64,000 bases of DNA from Ophiodon elongatus (Eukaryota > Chordata > Actinopteri > Perciformes > Hexagrammidae), in contig JACSYO010000694.1 of assembly GCA_016806645.1 (NCBI GenBank), positions 471,001 through 535,000 on the forward strand. The letters are read 5' to 3'. The notes below the pieces were generated by a model, which saw only the letters and a program-made list of their open reading frames with translations, ran no database searches and was not told the origin of the DNA. The position numbers were made by a program, and so were the translations under genes. Each line of letters begins with the position of its first letter. Positions within the stretch are counted from its first letter, which is position 1. Below are positions 48,950-62,300 of the stretch, one piece after another.

Positions 48950-51900
48950 TACAATGTAATTTCCAAGTTTTGCAGTGTAGGAAGCACATTTTCATCAATA
49001 GGTCCTGGTCGGACAGATGCTAAATGAAACCCATCTAACTTGACATAAGTTTTGTGTTCTCATTCTCAAGTAGCCAGACACCTCCTCTAGCACTGCCACA
49101 TTTAGTATGTACATAGTGTGTTTGTATACAAGCAATATAAAACTTGGCAAATGGAAGGTTATTTGCTACTTCAATATGTAAAGAAAAGTTTTCCAATGAG
49201 TAAAAAAATACAGCAAACATTGCACGCGTAGTGATACGACTCTGACCTGTTAACAGCCTTGTGTTGTTCGTTTACGTCTCTCTAATACGAGAGCAGTTAG
49301 CAGTCAGGTAACACTAGGGGAAACCGGATGCTCGTTTTTTAGCTTCGGCATGTAAGTAATACACCACATTATGACCGGGTTTTGAATACTGCAATCTTCC
49401 TTATTTTGTTCTCAGAAATGAATATTAGGAAATGATTTGGGGTCATAGCATTGAACAGTCAATCAAGATGTCACCTTTCCTTCTTTATTGAGAAGAAATT
49501 GGCATTAATACGGTCTGAGAAGGTCACAAACTAGCTGGTTTTCTCAGGTTATGTTACTGTGATAATCTCCCCCCCCCGCCAGTATCTCATTATTTGCCAG
49601 TAATATTAAGTATATACACAGACACATATAACGACAAATTACAGTGGCTGACTTGAATGGGGATAAAAGAGGACACAATAATATGCTTTCTCTTCGGGGA
49701 TATTAAATAACAGAAAATGTTTCCCCAACATCCCTGATATGATTTTAAACAGGTCAACCCCAATGTGGATGTGTTCCATTATATACAGATTTCTTACCAA
49801 ACCAATGACTCATGAGGATGGACGGTTAAAAGAGTTCTGTGTAATATAACTTACAGCTGGATGTTAATGGCAAGTGGTTTTCAAAACACAGATTTGGACA
49901 GAAACAAGTAGAGAACTAGACAAAACATCACGCCTTTACTTTACTGAATTCATACGGCAACTACACACTGTGTCACCACTCCCTTTGGGAAAACTAATAG
50001 GTTTGATGCCCGAATGTAGAATCTAATTTGATCAAGATAAGTTAATCAAACATCTGCGCTCACATCATTGTTAATGCAATTACACATGCATGCCTCACAG
50101 CTAATGAGCCTTTTCCCACAGACATGGCCCCCGTCTTCGTTGCTGTCGCTAGGAACACTAATGATCATTTTGTAGGGCCACGGTAAATTCACCAACCAGT
50201 CGGTGAATTCAAAGTGTAAAAATGTGCTTTCTTTTGTTGATGAGGAAACATTCCGTTTCAAAACATGACACGTTTTCTAAAAGAGACTCCTCTTCCTGAA
50301 AAGACTGGAGGTAAATGGAACCTTGCGCAATTTTCTCCATTTTTCACTCAGATGACACAGTCAATATAATAACCGTCGTGTCATTTTCATTAGATGGAGA
50401 CAAACACTACACTATTTCAATCTCCTCCTTTTGTTGCATAAGACAAGTATGTAACAGTATCTCGATGTCGTATGGAAACTTCAACTCCATTGTAACAGTA
50501 CAAGTGGTGATATAATAATACTACTGATAGAAAAAAAAAAAAAAGAATGTAACAATACTGCTGTACAAGCGCCGAAAGAATAAATAAGCCATTAAGATAA
50601 AAATGCACGGCATGATTTAAACCAAGGTTACACAATAATACATTTATGAGTAAAATAGGTCAAAGTACAGAGAAGAAAAGCCCTCATTAAGTCTACCTAA
50701 TGTATGTATATGAGATTAGAAACTCACCTTAGACAGTTTTTTCTTTTTTCAAATAACACAATAAAACTGGTCTTTAAAGAAGGTGGTATGCCTTGCTGTC
50801 TCTAGTCATAAAAAGACCAGCGAGTCTTGTTTTTTTTAAATATCATATTTTAAACAAAGGCACTAAAATTGGAGGATTCAACCATCTCTCTTTTTTGAAA
50901 GATGTATGCACTTATGCCTATAATATGCATATATCCTTAGCTCCAGGTGTTGTTTTTTTTACGTCTCTCACCCTAATTGTCAACATACCTATGATACGCT
51001 CTGAAAATAAAATTTAAATAAGACATTGATTAAAAAAGAAAAGCTACACACAGTGTACAGTATGTCTTGCAGCAACACCAAGTTTAGGTTTCTTATTACT
51101 GATACTATCGTTCTTATATAACTCATTCTGTAAACTGCACGTGTAAGCAGTCAACGTCCTAGTTAATGCCAAAAAAAACAAAACATGATGTATCTATGAT
51201 CAACAGGATACTTTGAGATCGTTGCAGGGGTTTAACTTTCTACGTTTCTTAAAATAGTTAGCCCTTTCCAGCCAACAAATTGATTGCACTCAAAACTAAC
51301 CTGCAAGAGCTATTGTACAGTTTCATACGCCTATTTTTGTCAGGAAATTATTCTATTAAATTAGCATTTATGTTTTATGGTAAAATAAATAAAACATGTG
51401 ACAAACTGTACCGTCCGCAGAGCCTCTAGCTTTTGGCTCAATTAGACTGGTAATTTGCTACTTAGACATAATAACAGACAACATAGTAGTCAACTACAAC
51501 CACTGTATAAATGTGCATTAACTGAAGATTTTATGGAGAAATAGATGCTATGAGGACATTAATTATTGTGAGTAGCCTTAATGGGGGCTTTTATCCCGTA
51601 TTAAAAGCATATCTGTAACAATGTTATTCATTTTAAAAAACACTTACTTTGCCATCCTATGCTCCTACTGCAATCTGTCCAAAAGCCTACAGGACATCAC
51701 AGCAATGCCCTGTACGCTCTCCTTGTTGTACTAACTAATACTTGAGGTAAAACCACTTCTAAGATGCCATCTAGCAACATGTTGAGGAGAGGCTGGGCAG
51801 AACCATTGCAGGAGATACACACCTAGAAGTTTAAAGGGGAGCGGTTTTTGTTATGTAGGCCGATTTGCAGGCTACACACCTCTCAAATATTTCTCTCCCA

Positions 51901-52106
51901 TGTAAATAGAGACCGATATGTGGAAATATGTCATTGAGGTATCCTGAGGCAGCCAGACAGGCCTATTTGTAAATCGACTGCTTGGTTGACAGACCACGCT
52001 GCGATGTATATTCTGCCCCCGTCCTTGTCGTTTGTAACACAAATTGAAGTGGAACAGGCTTGATGCGGCGTGGAAGCACAAGCAGGCTCGTCCACGGAGA
52101 GTGAGT

Positions 52107-52165
52107 GGAGGGAGGAGAGGAGAGAGGAGAGGAGAGGAGAGGAGGGAGGAGAGGAGAGAGGGGGA
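52107..52165. repeat. Purine-only GGAGA tract (CU-rich on hook3 sense strand)
   Basis: An uninterrupted G/A stretch built of GGAGA and GGAGGA units with mirror symmetry around 52130. On hook3 RNA it would be a CUCUCC-rich tract. Confidence 0.88.
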
Positions 52166-54192
52166 ACGGAGAGGGCAACAAAGAGCAGGAGAACATGAGG
52201 AGCAAGGTGCTGTGAGGGCGGGAAAGGAGTTTAGTTTCTGGCCTCCTTGAGCTGGTCTGGGGTTACGATGCATGACACTGCAGAGGGTTGTTAGTGCTCA
52301 TGCTGTTACTGGTGTGCTGGTTATTCGCAGACTCGAGTCAACGCAAAGTCATGCAAACAGCAGGCAGGTAGGTAGTTCATGCATCGTGTGCCTCAGTCTA
52401 GCCCTGCCCGGGGGGGAGGGAGGCAGCGTAGGCCAAAGACAGGCCGCTCAAGGCTTGGCCAGTTCAGTGGTGTGTCAGTCATGCAGTGACATTGCTGTTG
52501 AGGGAGGAAAGAGAGAGAGACAATGGTCAGACGGAGGGGTTTGTTAGCTTGAGATTCTGGCCTTGATCTAAACACACACACGAGCAAACGAACGGGGTAA
52601 ATTCCAAGGCTTCTAAAAAAAAAAAAAGGTCCATCGTGTTAATAAGAGATCATTCAGGATGTGGCTTAAAAACAACGACAAGGTAAACAGAGTGGAACAG
52701 TAAACGGGTTAAAGAAAGGACAGTGACAGCTGCAACAAGCACACCTCTTCCAGATTTCTGTTTAAAGTGACGTGGGAAGCCCTGCGTGCTTTTCAAAAAA
52801 CACCCTGAACAAGCTTTTCTCTACGACAGCAACCAATCGATTTTAAAACCACGCGGAAAGGAACCGAGCTTCAACGAGACACACCGTTTAAAAACACCTT
52901 CTCTTTGTTGACTTATTAGCAGAAAGGGGCCGATCAGCAAACCAAGTCCCACTCCCCAGGATCTAAAACTATCTCACGACTAGATTTTCCTTTAAAAAAA
53001 AAAAAAAAAAAACACACATCCATGTCTGTGCAGCGCTGTCGACCAAACACTGTGGTGCACGTACTGAAGTGTCACACTATGGCACGTACGGTGTTGTCTG
53101 AGACAACCGGTTAAATGCTGGTGAAGCTAAAACTATATGAACTGATGCATTTCCCAGTTTGCTTGACGGTGGCTCCTTGAGAAAGATAATGAAAACCAGC
53201 CTACGTAGTTATGTAGAATTCTTTGCCACAATCTACCTCGCTGAGGATTGCAACCTCTGATGAAACCTTTTCCTCAGGGGAAATTACCATTCACAATTAT
53301 TGCTGCACTATTACCAGCTGACAGTTACCTGTATTTTTTTTCCCAAATCATGAAGTCCTATTAGAGGTCATTAAGACAATTTAGCAAGCAAGTGGTACAT
53401 TTACAGCGACTATACATCTTCCTATGTATTTGTTGCTCAATATTGCATCTGAATTCAAAAATCAAATATAATGACACGGCAGGAGAGCAACTTATCTCCA
53501 TTTGAAAAACAAGATTCAAAACAGTGAACGCATGTGAATGAGAATTGCTGTCGCCTGCTGAAAAGCTACATCATAAGGAGTTAAAAACAGATAAACGCAG
53601 GACAGAGAGTCTGTCAACTCCGGTCGAGAAACAAGATGAACCTCAAACGCTAGGACAGGTAGAGATGTGCGGAAATACGGCATGAATAGGCAAGAGCGGT
53701 TCCTCGAAAAACAGAAATGACAGAAACTTGTCAAGAAGATGCGGTTCTTCTCTGCCTTGGGGTCAAAATTACCTGCCTGACAGAGGTTTGCCACAGAGCA
53801 CAGGTTGAGGAAGGTCAGTGGTTGAGAGGGAGGAAGAGAGGATGTTTGGGGTGATTAGTCAGACCCTATGGAATATGCTGGGGTGTTTAAAAGGGGTGGA
53901 GCCTGGCATCACAGGAGTCAGGGTAAAATATGCTTTGAGAGGGGGGGGGAGGGGGGAGAAAAAAAAAGTGCTGCAAGATTTTGGGCAGCCTTGTCTGGCA
54001 TCTCTACCTCATGGATCTGATCAAGAAGAAAAAAAAAAAAGGAAAATCAATAGGCGGAATGCAGGAAAACAAGAACGTCCATTAGAAATGAATGCAAATA
54101 GCGTGCCTCAAAAAAAAGGCACATCTATTGTGTGTAAGTTCAAGGGGATTTGTGTGGTAGTTTGTCGCATTATCTTTCTGCCCTGCTGCCAT

Positions 54193-54333
54193 CTACCTTG
54201 CGGTAGCTGGCTGGACGTGGCCTGAATAGGAGCGACGTGTGCTGGTGGCTTGTCTCTGCCGGGCCAGGAAGGACTGACCAGAACCGGTGTTGGCAAGTCT
54301 GTCTTCAGCCGCCTTCTTCTGCAGAGACATACC
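54193..54333 (-). CDS. hook3: hook3 last coding exon with stop codon
   Basis: 141 bases including the TAG stop at 54195-54193. It begins GMSLQKKAAEDRLANTGSGQ, continues SFLARQRQATSTRRSYSG and ends HVQPATAR. This C-terminal cargo-binding tail identifies the paralogue as Hook3. Confidence 0.97.
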   Translation of the reverse strand, partial: GMSLQKKAAEDRLANTGSGQSFLARQRQATSTRRSYSGHVQPATAR

Positions 54334-56287
54334 CTGAGAAAAGAAACAGAGGAGGTCTGATTTTGGCCCTGAACGGTCTTTATCAGTATGACAAGACAGC
54401 GAGAAGATGGAGAATCAATAGCAGCGTATGAGCCAGAGCTACAGAGTGCAAGTCCGCAGAGAATCAGCTGCAATAATCTTGATGCATGAGAAAGGAAAAG
54501 AGCTCAAACACAATATTAGTTCCTATTTAACAACTCATGAACATTAATCTTTAACACCAGCTATTGATCAAATGTTTAACGGAGGACATGTCGTTTTTTT
54601 ACAACTATAAATAAGCATATGCTGCCCTCTGGTGGTTGAAATGCCTTCTTGCATGACTAATTTCATGCATACTAAAAGAGGGTATTACAAAAAAAACAAA
54701 CATTAAAAGCATTCAAATTCACACATAAATACATGTGGGTGGAATGCTATGTGGAACGAAAAAAGTATGATGTTTTGTCTATCAAAAGGAATAACTGACC
54801 GCAAATAATTTCAGGACAATTATTTTAAAATAATGTGTCTGTTTTTCAGTGCCTCATTTAATGTTATCCTTGAGTGAGTTATGTATTATAACGAGTTGCA
54901 ATTAAATATTTTTTTATTATCAAGTAGATATTTGGTGAATAAAACATCAGAAAACTGTGAAAAATGCCCATCACTGTCCAAGAGCACAATATGACTTAAT
55001 AAAAAAAATGTTCTTGTCCAATGAAGATACTCAATTCTCTATAATGAATTCAGGCTTCAAGGCTTCAGGTTCTATATTACTCACATATATAAATCATATT
55101 ATTAATGACAGAAAGAGAGAGAGAGACAGATGGAGAGAGGGAGAGAGAGAAGCAGGGAAGGAAAATCCTCCATCCTTCTGTGTGTTATGATGATTTTTAC
55201 TCTTCTTTGTAACAAATCCCAGCTGTACATTCCTGTGTGTCAGAATTTTAAAAGGGCACTAGTCGAAAACCGTGTCACAGGCTGTAAAGGTCCTTCTTAC
55301 CATATTGTACCAGGCAGACACGATCAGTTTCTCCTCGTAATCTCTCTGGGTTTTTGTCTTATCCATCTCTTTCTGTTTGGAGAAAACATAAAAACACATG
55401 AAAAATGATCAATGCCGGTGCTTTTTTTTATTAAACATGCTTCCTTCTCCGGTCCCTGCTCATCTGTAAGGTGACTGGTTAACAAGCTGCAGAGTCCCCT
55501 GCTTTCCCCAACGGATCATCCAACTCTAATACTTTATTACCTCCAATGAGTGCAACATCCTGTCCTTCTCCTGCAGCTGGTTCTTAAGGGCCTGGACTTC
55601 TGGACCTGAACCCTGGTTCTGCTTGGGGTCTAGGGTCCGGATCACCTGGAGCGGACACATTCAAATCACATCACATCCACTTTCTTGTTGACCTGCACCC
55701 ACAGCAAGCATCACTGGTTACAATGCACTGTGCAAAAGATAGGTCACCTATAAATAAACTCACACTCTTGGCTTTTTCCAGGTATTTCTTATATCTCTCC
55801 TCCATCTGCTTCATGTCTTCATCTTTCTTCTTCAAGGCGTCTTCCAGCTCCTCCACTCGTTGGGCTGAGAGGCAACAACATAAAAGGGATTTTGTTAAGC
55901 TTGGTGTATTTGTCCTTTGCTATGAAAATGCATTGAGAAAAAAAAAGAAGATGTCTCAGTGTTTCTGTAGCACAATATCATACATTTAATAATTTCAAAT
56001 TAAAAAAAAGACAAGAACAGATGGTAAGAGAGGATGAAGGTCAACAGGCTTCAACTGCATTTCACACATTTAGAATTAAAACTCACAGCTGGTGTTGTAT
56101 TTGGGCTCCATTTCGTCGATGAAGGCGTTCTTCTTCAGTAACTCATTGTTCAACTCTCGTAATTTCTCCCTGATTGAGAGTACAAAGCAAATAATTATAA
56201 TTCACATCTAGTTTTGTGGAATATTTCATGTTAAGCATCCCAGAACTGAATGAAAAGGACATTTTAAATCTATTCAAATCAAGTTTT

Positions 56288-56346
<59 letters not shown>

Positions 56347-59300
56347 CATATTTCTGGGTTTGTAAAACGGGAACTTACATGTGCTCCTCATATTTCTTCT
56401 TCAGGATGGAAGACTGAAGAAAAAGAAAAGAAAATAACGGATGAGTTTTATAACAATATATTCCAACATACACAACCCACCGATACAACATCAAATAAAA
56501 ATGAGACTTTGGTGTTGGATAAATGCAGGAGTTGCAGCAAACTCCAGTCTTCTCCATCTTTATACCTGCAGCCACATTTGTGTGCCAGGCTTGTTCTCTT
56601 GTTTAGTTGAAAAGGACCTTTAAAGTTGTTATTAAAGACACCACATAACAAAACCCTAAACATTTCCCTTCTCATCCAACAGAGGGAAGTATAGAACAGA
56701 AAATGTTTGGGTAATGTTATCATGTGGTATTAAACTACATTACAAAGATCTATTATTTTCCGTAAACGAGGCGACCAACAGAGATGAAATGCAGACCCCA
56801 AACCAAACCTTTGGGCGGGTGATGAAATTATTTCCCAGGTTGGTGGATCACAAAGAATATTTAAAATTGGAGGATTGTTGTTGATTGTCATTTTTTATTT
56901 TCTTTGATTCTGTATCAATGGAAAGTACCACTTTCCATGTGGTGTGCAACAAAATCATGGGAGAGCAGAAGTCTGCAGAGTATCTCTCAACAAGAATACA
57001 AACAGCATCAAGGAAAAAGGAAAGTTGGGTTTCTAGAGAGGAGAAATCTACACAAAGAAGACCAAATAACTAATTACAGATGCCTCTCCTCTATTTCTGA
57101 CAGGAAAAGAGACCTGCAGAATCTCAAAACCTAGCTAGGACTACTTTAGAGCAACAACTCAGTGCAACAAATGCATGAAGTAATTCTATTTGCAAAATGT
57201 ATACAGTATGTGTACTAACACAACATTAGCTCCACATTATACACAGTTTTTATAATGTAAAAATGTATTACATTGTGAGTTGTTACACATTTGTTTCATG
57301 AAGTCAAAAAGCTAACATCTTGAAAGAACAAGGTCTAAGAGAGGGAACTTGTCAGGAATCACAAAGTTATACTTACTATGGTCTGTGAGTGGAAGCATTA
57401 TTTGAAAAGAAAATGCACAAGTATTTCACTGAGAGGCAATAATCATCCATGCGATAATCTGTCAAGGTGTCTTTCCCAAATTTTCACCCAACTGGCTAAA
57501 TTCGTACTAAAGAATTTACTTAAATAAAAAGGTCTTCCTAGATTATTCCTCCATAATTGTGATAATGTTTTAAATATACATATTTTTTCTATTCTCTGCA
57601 TATTGCTTATGTGATTTTATAAAGTGTACTGCATCTAAAAATACTGAAGGTAAGTGGTCAAAATACTTCAAATAAGTGAAAAGACAGATGGCTAATTATG
57701 TTAACTATACTCATTTGGCCTTTTCCCTTTTTAATGTTACTTTTTAAAATAAAATATCAAAACTGTGAGCCTCCAGGAGGAGCGGTGTACTGTAGTCTTG
57801 TCGAACATCTTTGTTTAAGTGTGTTTTGATGGGAATTTGTGGTTGTTGCCAACATTTCAACTGGTATCAGAGTTATGCCTCCACAGTGCAGAACACACAC
57901 GTCGTTACTTACATCATCCGCTTTGGAACCCTGTTCTTGAAGATTCTTCTGTAGCTCCTCTACCTGACCCTGTTCCTCCATCAGGCGCTGATTGATTAAC
58001 CTAGACAAAAAAAAAAAAAGCACAAAAGACCAGTCTGACAAGATCGTTTTAACACAGTAACGAGCAGAGAGGCAGGCTGCTGACTGAAAGGTCATTGCCT
58101 GAAATTCCAGTATTGGCAAAGAAATTCTCATGGGGGACATAGATAGATAGATAAATAAATAAATAAATAAATAAAACCAACACAGGCAGCCCACACTGAA
58201 ACTGTGGCTCTCAAAACTACATGAACACAACAAAAGATTTGTATTAAATTAAAATAAGATACTGAGCACGGAAGAGAAAAATGTAATAGTTATTCTTTTG
58301 GCAAATACAAAAAAGAATTCAGCCTCCAGTTTGTTTGCTTTTGCTACCAAGTTGCATGTCTCCGTGCGCTCTGCTGACCTGTTTTCTGTCTCCAGTTCAT
58401 TTTTTCTCCTGCTGGCATCCTCCAGTAAACTCTGCAACAGTGCAATCTTCTCATTGTCGGATCCCTCCTGGGCCAGCTTCAGCATCTTGTTCTCATGCTG
58501 AAGACGAATCAGATGTTCCCTGGAACAACACATTGGACAGAAGCAAGTATTAATTTCTAATAGCACTAATAACTGATCAAACATAGTTGAAACAACCAAT
58601 ATAGATTGTTCTACCTGTACTCACAAGCCCTATAGAATATTTACCTCAATGCCATTTAAAATCGGATATTATATTATCATGGCTAAAGACAAATAAAAGA
58701 CCACCGGAGAGAACACATTTTTGCATGCGTTGTTCTCTGTATATTTATTATATATGTCCCAAGTTACTATTTGGCACAAACTGTGCAGCATTAGTAAATA
58801 TAACATGATAAATTGTCATTTTATTAGCACTGGGGAAGCCCAATACATTCTACATACACGCCGTATGCAAATAGATGCAACCCATCTGCTGGTTCAGTCT
58901 AGTTAATACTAAAATATTTGGAGCAACAAGATGACTGTAATGTTGCTGTAATATTACAAGCGGTGGGCCGTCAGACTGACCAACAATGCCTCCTCAAAAA
59001 ACATAAATATATATACTTTTATATATAAAACTATATAGTTATACTATATATTCTTGCTCTGTTCCCCCGACTGATTTGACTCTTTCCTGATGTCGACCTT
59101 TATACTCAGGTAAACACAAAACCGTAAAGGTGGAAAGACGGGCAGAGATACTTGAGATACCTTTCCCCCAAACAGATACGATCTGTTATGTCTAGGATCT
59201 GTCTATTGATAGTGTTGGGCTCAGTCTATTTCCTGGTTCCTGTGTTTTTAGGGTGTGGCTGCTGACTCCTCTAACTGGAAAACTGACTAAACGTTCCCAG

Positions 59301-62300
59301 ATGAACTCACAGCTGCTAGCTCACAAAGGGTCGAGACAGGGAAGGAAAAGGAAGACTTGAGAAGAGGTTTCAATACAGCTTATTGGGACAATATCACAGT
59401 GGCATGACCGGATTTCTGTTGGTCGAGGTTGAGAGGAAACAGAAGGGCAGAAATCAACCCCAGACGCCGCTTATGAAAGCAACAGGTTGAATCTGTCTGA
59501 AAGGCACAGCCTGGTTCCGTATTCACACTCACTGTTGGATGCTGAACCGACAATCACAAGAGAGTATGAATTATCAATTTTGTATTTAAACCACAGTTAT
59601 TCTCTTTAGATATCTCACATGAAACACTGCTGTTGCATCATTTAACTTCCACCCCTGAAAGCTTGCAGGATATGACATCACCTCAGGCCACAACAGTTTT
59701 TTCTTACGTTACCTCCAGAGGGTAATAATTAGTCTGGACTGGGTTAACTCAAGTAATGGGGTTTTTTTCTTCCATTAGTAGCCTTAAGAGGATTTCAAAG
59801 GAAATCCATATATATTTTGGTTCACACATGTAAAAAAACAAAACAGGATGCTTCCAGCAGAAAGCCCAGCCCTCTTGGAAAGCTCAGGCTGGCTGATGTA
59901 ACTCACACCCAACTATTACACAAGTCGCCACAGAGACGGTTCTTTTAAAGCCTAAATCATCCACCTTAAAAACAGCAGAGAGAGCAAAAGGGAGCCGACC
60001 AGAAACCAGAATGAACAGCAGCACTTGAAACACAAACGCGCACGCACAAGCACAAGCACAAGCACAAGCACAAGCACAAGCACAGGCAGAGGCAGAGGCA
60101 GAAGCAGAGGGCTGTCTGCATTGCAAAGCACCTCTCAAATCTTATCTCCCATCTTCTGATGCGTGTCTAGCACGCAAGTTGCAACATTGGCTGCAATAAA
60201 CTGTGTCCAAAACCTTGGAACAACAGCAAATACAAATACTTTGACGTCATATTTCTTCCTCTGTAACCTACTGAATATAAATGCATGACATTTGTACTCC
60301 ATCAACATTTCCATAGCACCGCCTTCTCTATTTCAAATCACTTAAGTGAATCTAAACGTGGGGTTCAAACGGCATACCGGATCTCTGGGGTGGTGATCTC
60401 AGCAGCCAGGGAGTCAGAGCCGTCGTTGCTGACCATCGGGAACAAGCCTATAACAGACAGATATTACCGTAAATACAGGGTAAAACCAAATATTTAGGCT
60501 TGACCAAGTTCATTATACTTTGCTTAGGAAAGGCCAAGCTCAGCTATTTGCATTTAGCCACTCTTGCCATGTTTTCATTTTACCTGATGTGAGCTGTCCC
60601 TCCTGGGCTTGGACACAGTGTAGCTCTTCAATGGTCTCCTTCAGAGAGTCTCTCTCCGTACGCATGCGCTACAGAGGGAGAGGAAAATGTGTGAAGGAGT
60701 TATACAGAAAATATGAAAATATGGTGAGAAATAGTGCAGGGTTTGCAATGAAGATCCCCAATGTGGCAAAATAATTCATCGGTCAATCAAGTAGGGAGAG
60801 CGCGCACTCTAGTAACTTTGTAAACTGCAGCATTTGAAAGTTATGTCTTACTTTCTTCTTATTTGCAGAACAAAATGTTAATTTACAAATGTAGGCACAC
60901 TGCTCTGGTTTTCATACATCTGATTCCATCTATAAAATAGGACTGAGAAAATGTATGGTGGGATATCTTTGTGAAAACTTTATATTCATCTTTTTGCAGA
61001 GTAAAAACAATACTGTTAAATAATACTGTACCAGTACAAATATGAACACAATTAATTGTACATACATCTTTTTCTTTTTGGAGAGAGTCCACTTTCTCTT
61101 TGACGCGTTTGTATTCAAACTCCATCTTGTCGGCCTTTTTAGACTCTTCTGACAGTCTGTTCTGAAGTTCAACCACCTGTGGAGAGAAAGGGCAGGTAAG
61201 GGAAATACATCATCTCTTAAAATATACATATACTGTACATGTGTGTGTGTGTGAGTATTATATAATAACAGATTTACAAGTTTGGGTACATCGCCAAGCC
61301 AGAGGCCATGTAAATAATGATCATTCCATGTGAGTCAACATGGCTGTTGGTTGGTTACCTGTCTCTTGTATGTCTCCAGCTGGCCCTTGGTGGCGTTCGC
61401 CTTCCGCAGCTCTTCTTCCAAACTGACGGTGCTCTGCATTAACACCGTGTTCTTCTCCTCCAAGAGCTTATTCTGGGAAAGAACGAGAGACGTGTGAACT
61501 TTATTTGTTTGTAACTTGGACATACAAATAAACTGCCAGTTTTCTAGAATAACACGGTGATTTAAAAAAAAAGAAAAAAAAAAGATACTGATTGAAACTA
61601 AATCTTTAAGTATAAAAAAAAATAATGGACACTGAGTGATATATTGTCAGGAAAATGTATTAGAACTCATCGCAAAATAAAGGCATTAAATTATTGCTGC
61701 CGTCTGGGTACCTGTCTCCTGAGAAGTCCCATGTCCTCCAGTTTCTTCTTGTAGTGTTCCACTGTGCCCTCCAGCTTTGACACTTTGTCTGACGAATGCC
61801 TGGGGAGGGAAACAACAGGCACTTTCATTTTGCGATGTTACATTTAGAAAGAAGGAAAGGAGAGAAGGCTGAAATAACGGGATAGTTTTTTCAAAAATAC
61901 ATTATTTGTCTTGCTTCCTTTTTTTTCGGACTCATTTTATTTCCATTTGGCATTTGGAATCTCTTCACGTGTTTCGTGTTGAGTTTAGTTTGCTTTACTC
62001 CGGTAATCTCAGTGTGTTGAGAGCAAAGACTTTGCCTCCCCTTCTTACCTGAGGACATCCATCTCGTCCTTGAGAGACTGTGCTTCATCAGCCAGAGACG
62101 CAAGCTCTTCATTCTGTGACTTTACATCCACAAGCTCTTTTTCGAGCTCTTCACAACGGATCCGGTAGTCATCTTTTGATGCCTCCAACCTAGACAGAAT
62201 TAGCAGTAATCAGATTTAAAAATCAGATTTTGACATCAGCATCAGTCAATTCAACTCTCACTTTGTATATGACAACATATCTCTCCTCCGATCAACTCCA

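Larger units (their letters stand above)
48914..54192 (-). other. hook3: hook3 3' UTR (inferred extent)
   Basis: No coding character is seen downstream of the stop until the poly(A) signal at 48949-48944. The region is mostly AT-rich and almost free of recognisable transposons and CA repeats, unlike its flanks, which fits a long 3' UTR; mammalian HOOK3 also has a very long 3' UTR (from memory). It holds a CU-rich mirror tract at 52107-52165 and poly(A/T) runs near 52616-52627 and 52993-53011. Shorter isoforms ending at other AATAAA motifs (for example 49489-49484) are possible. Confidence 0.55.
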
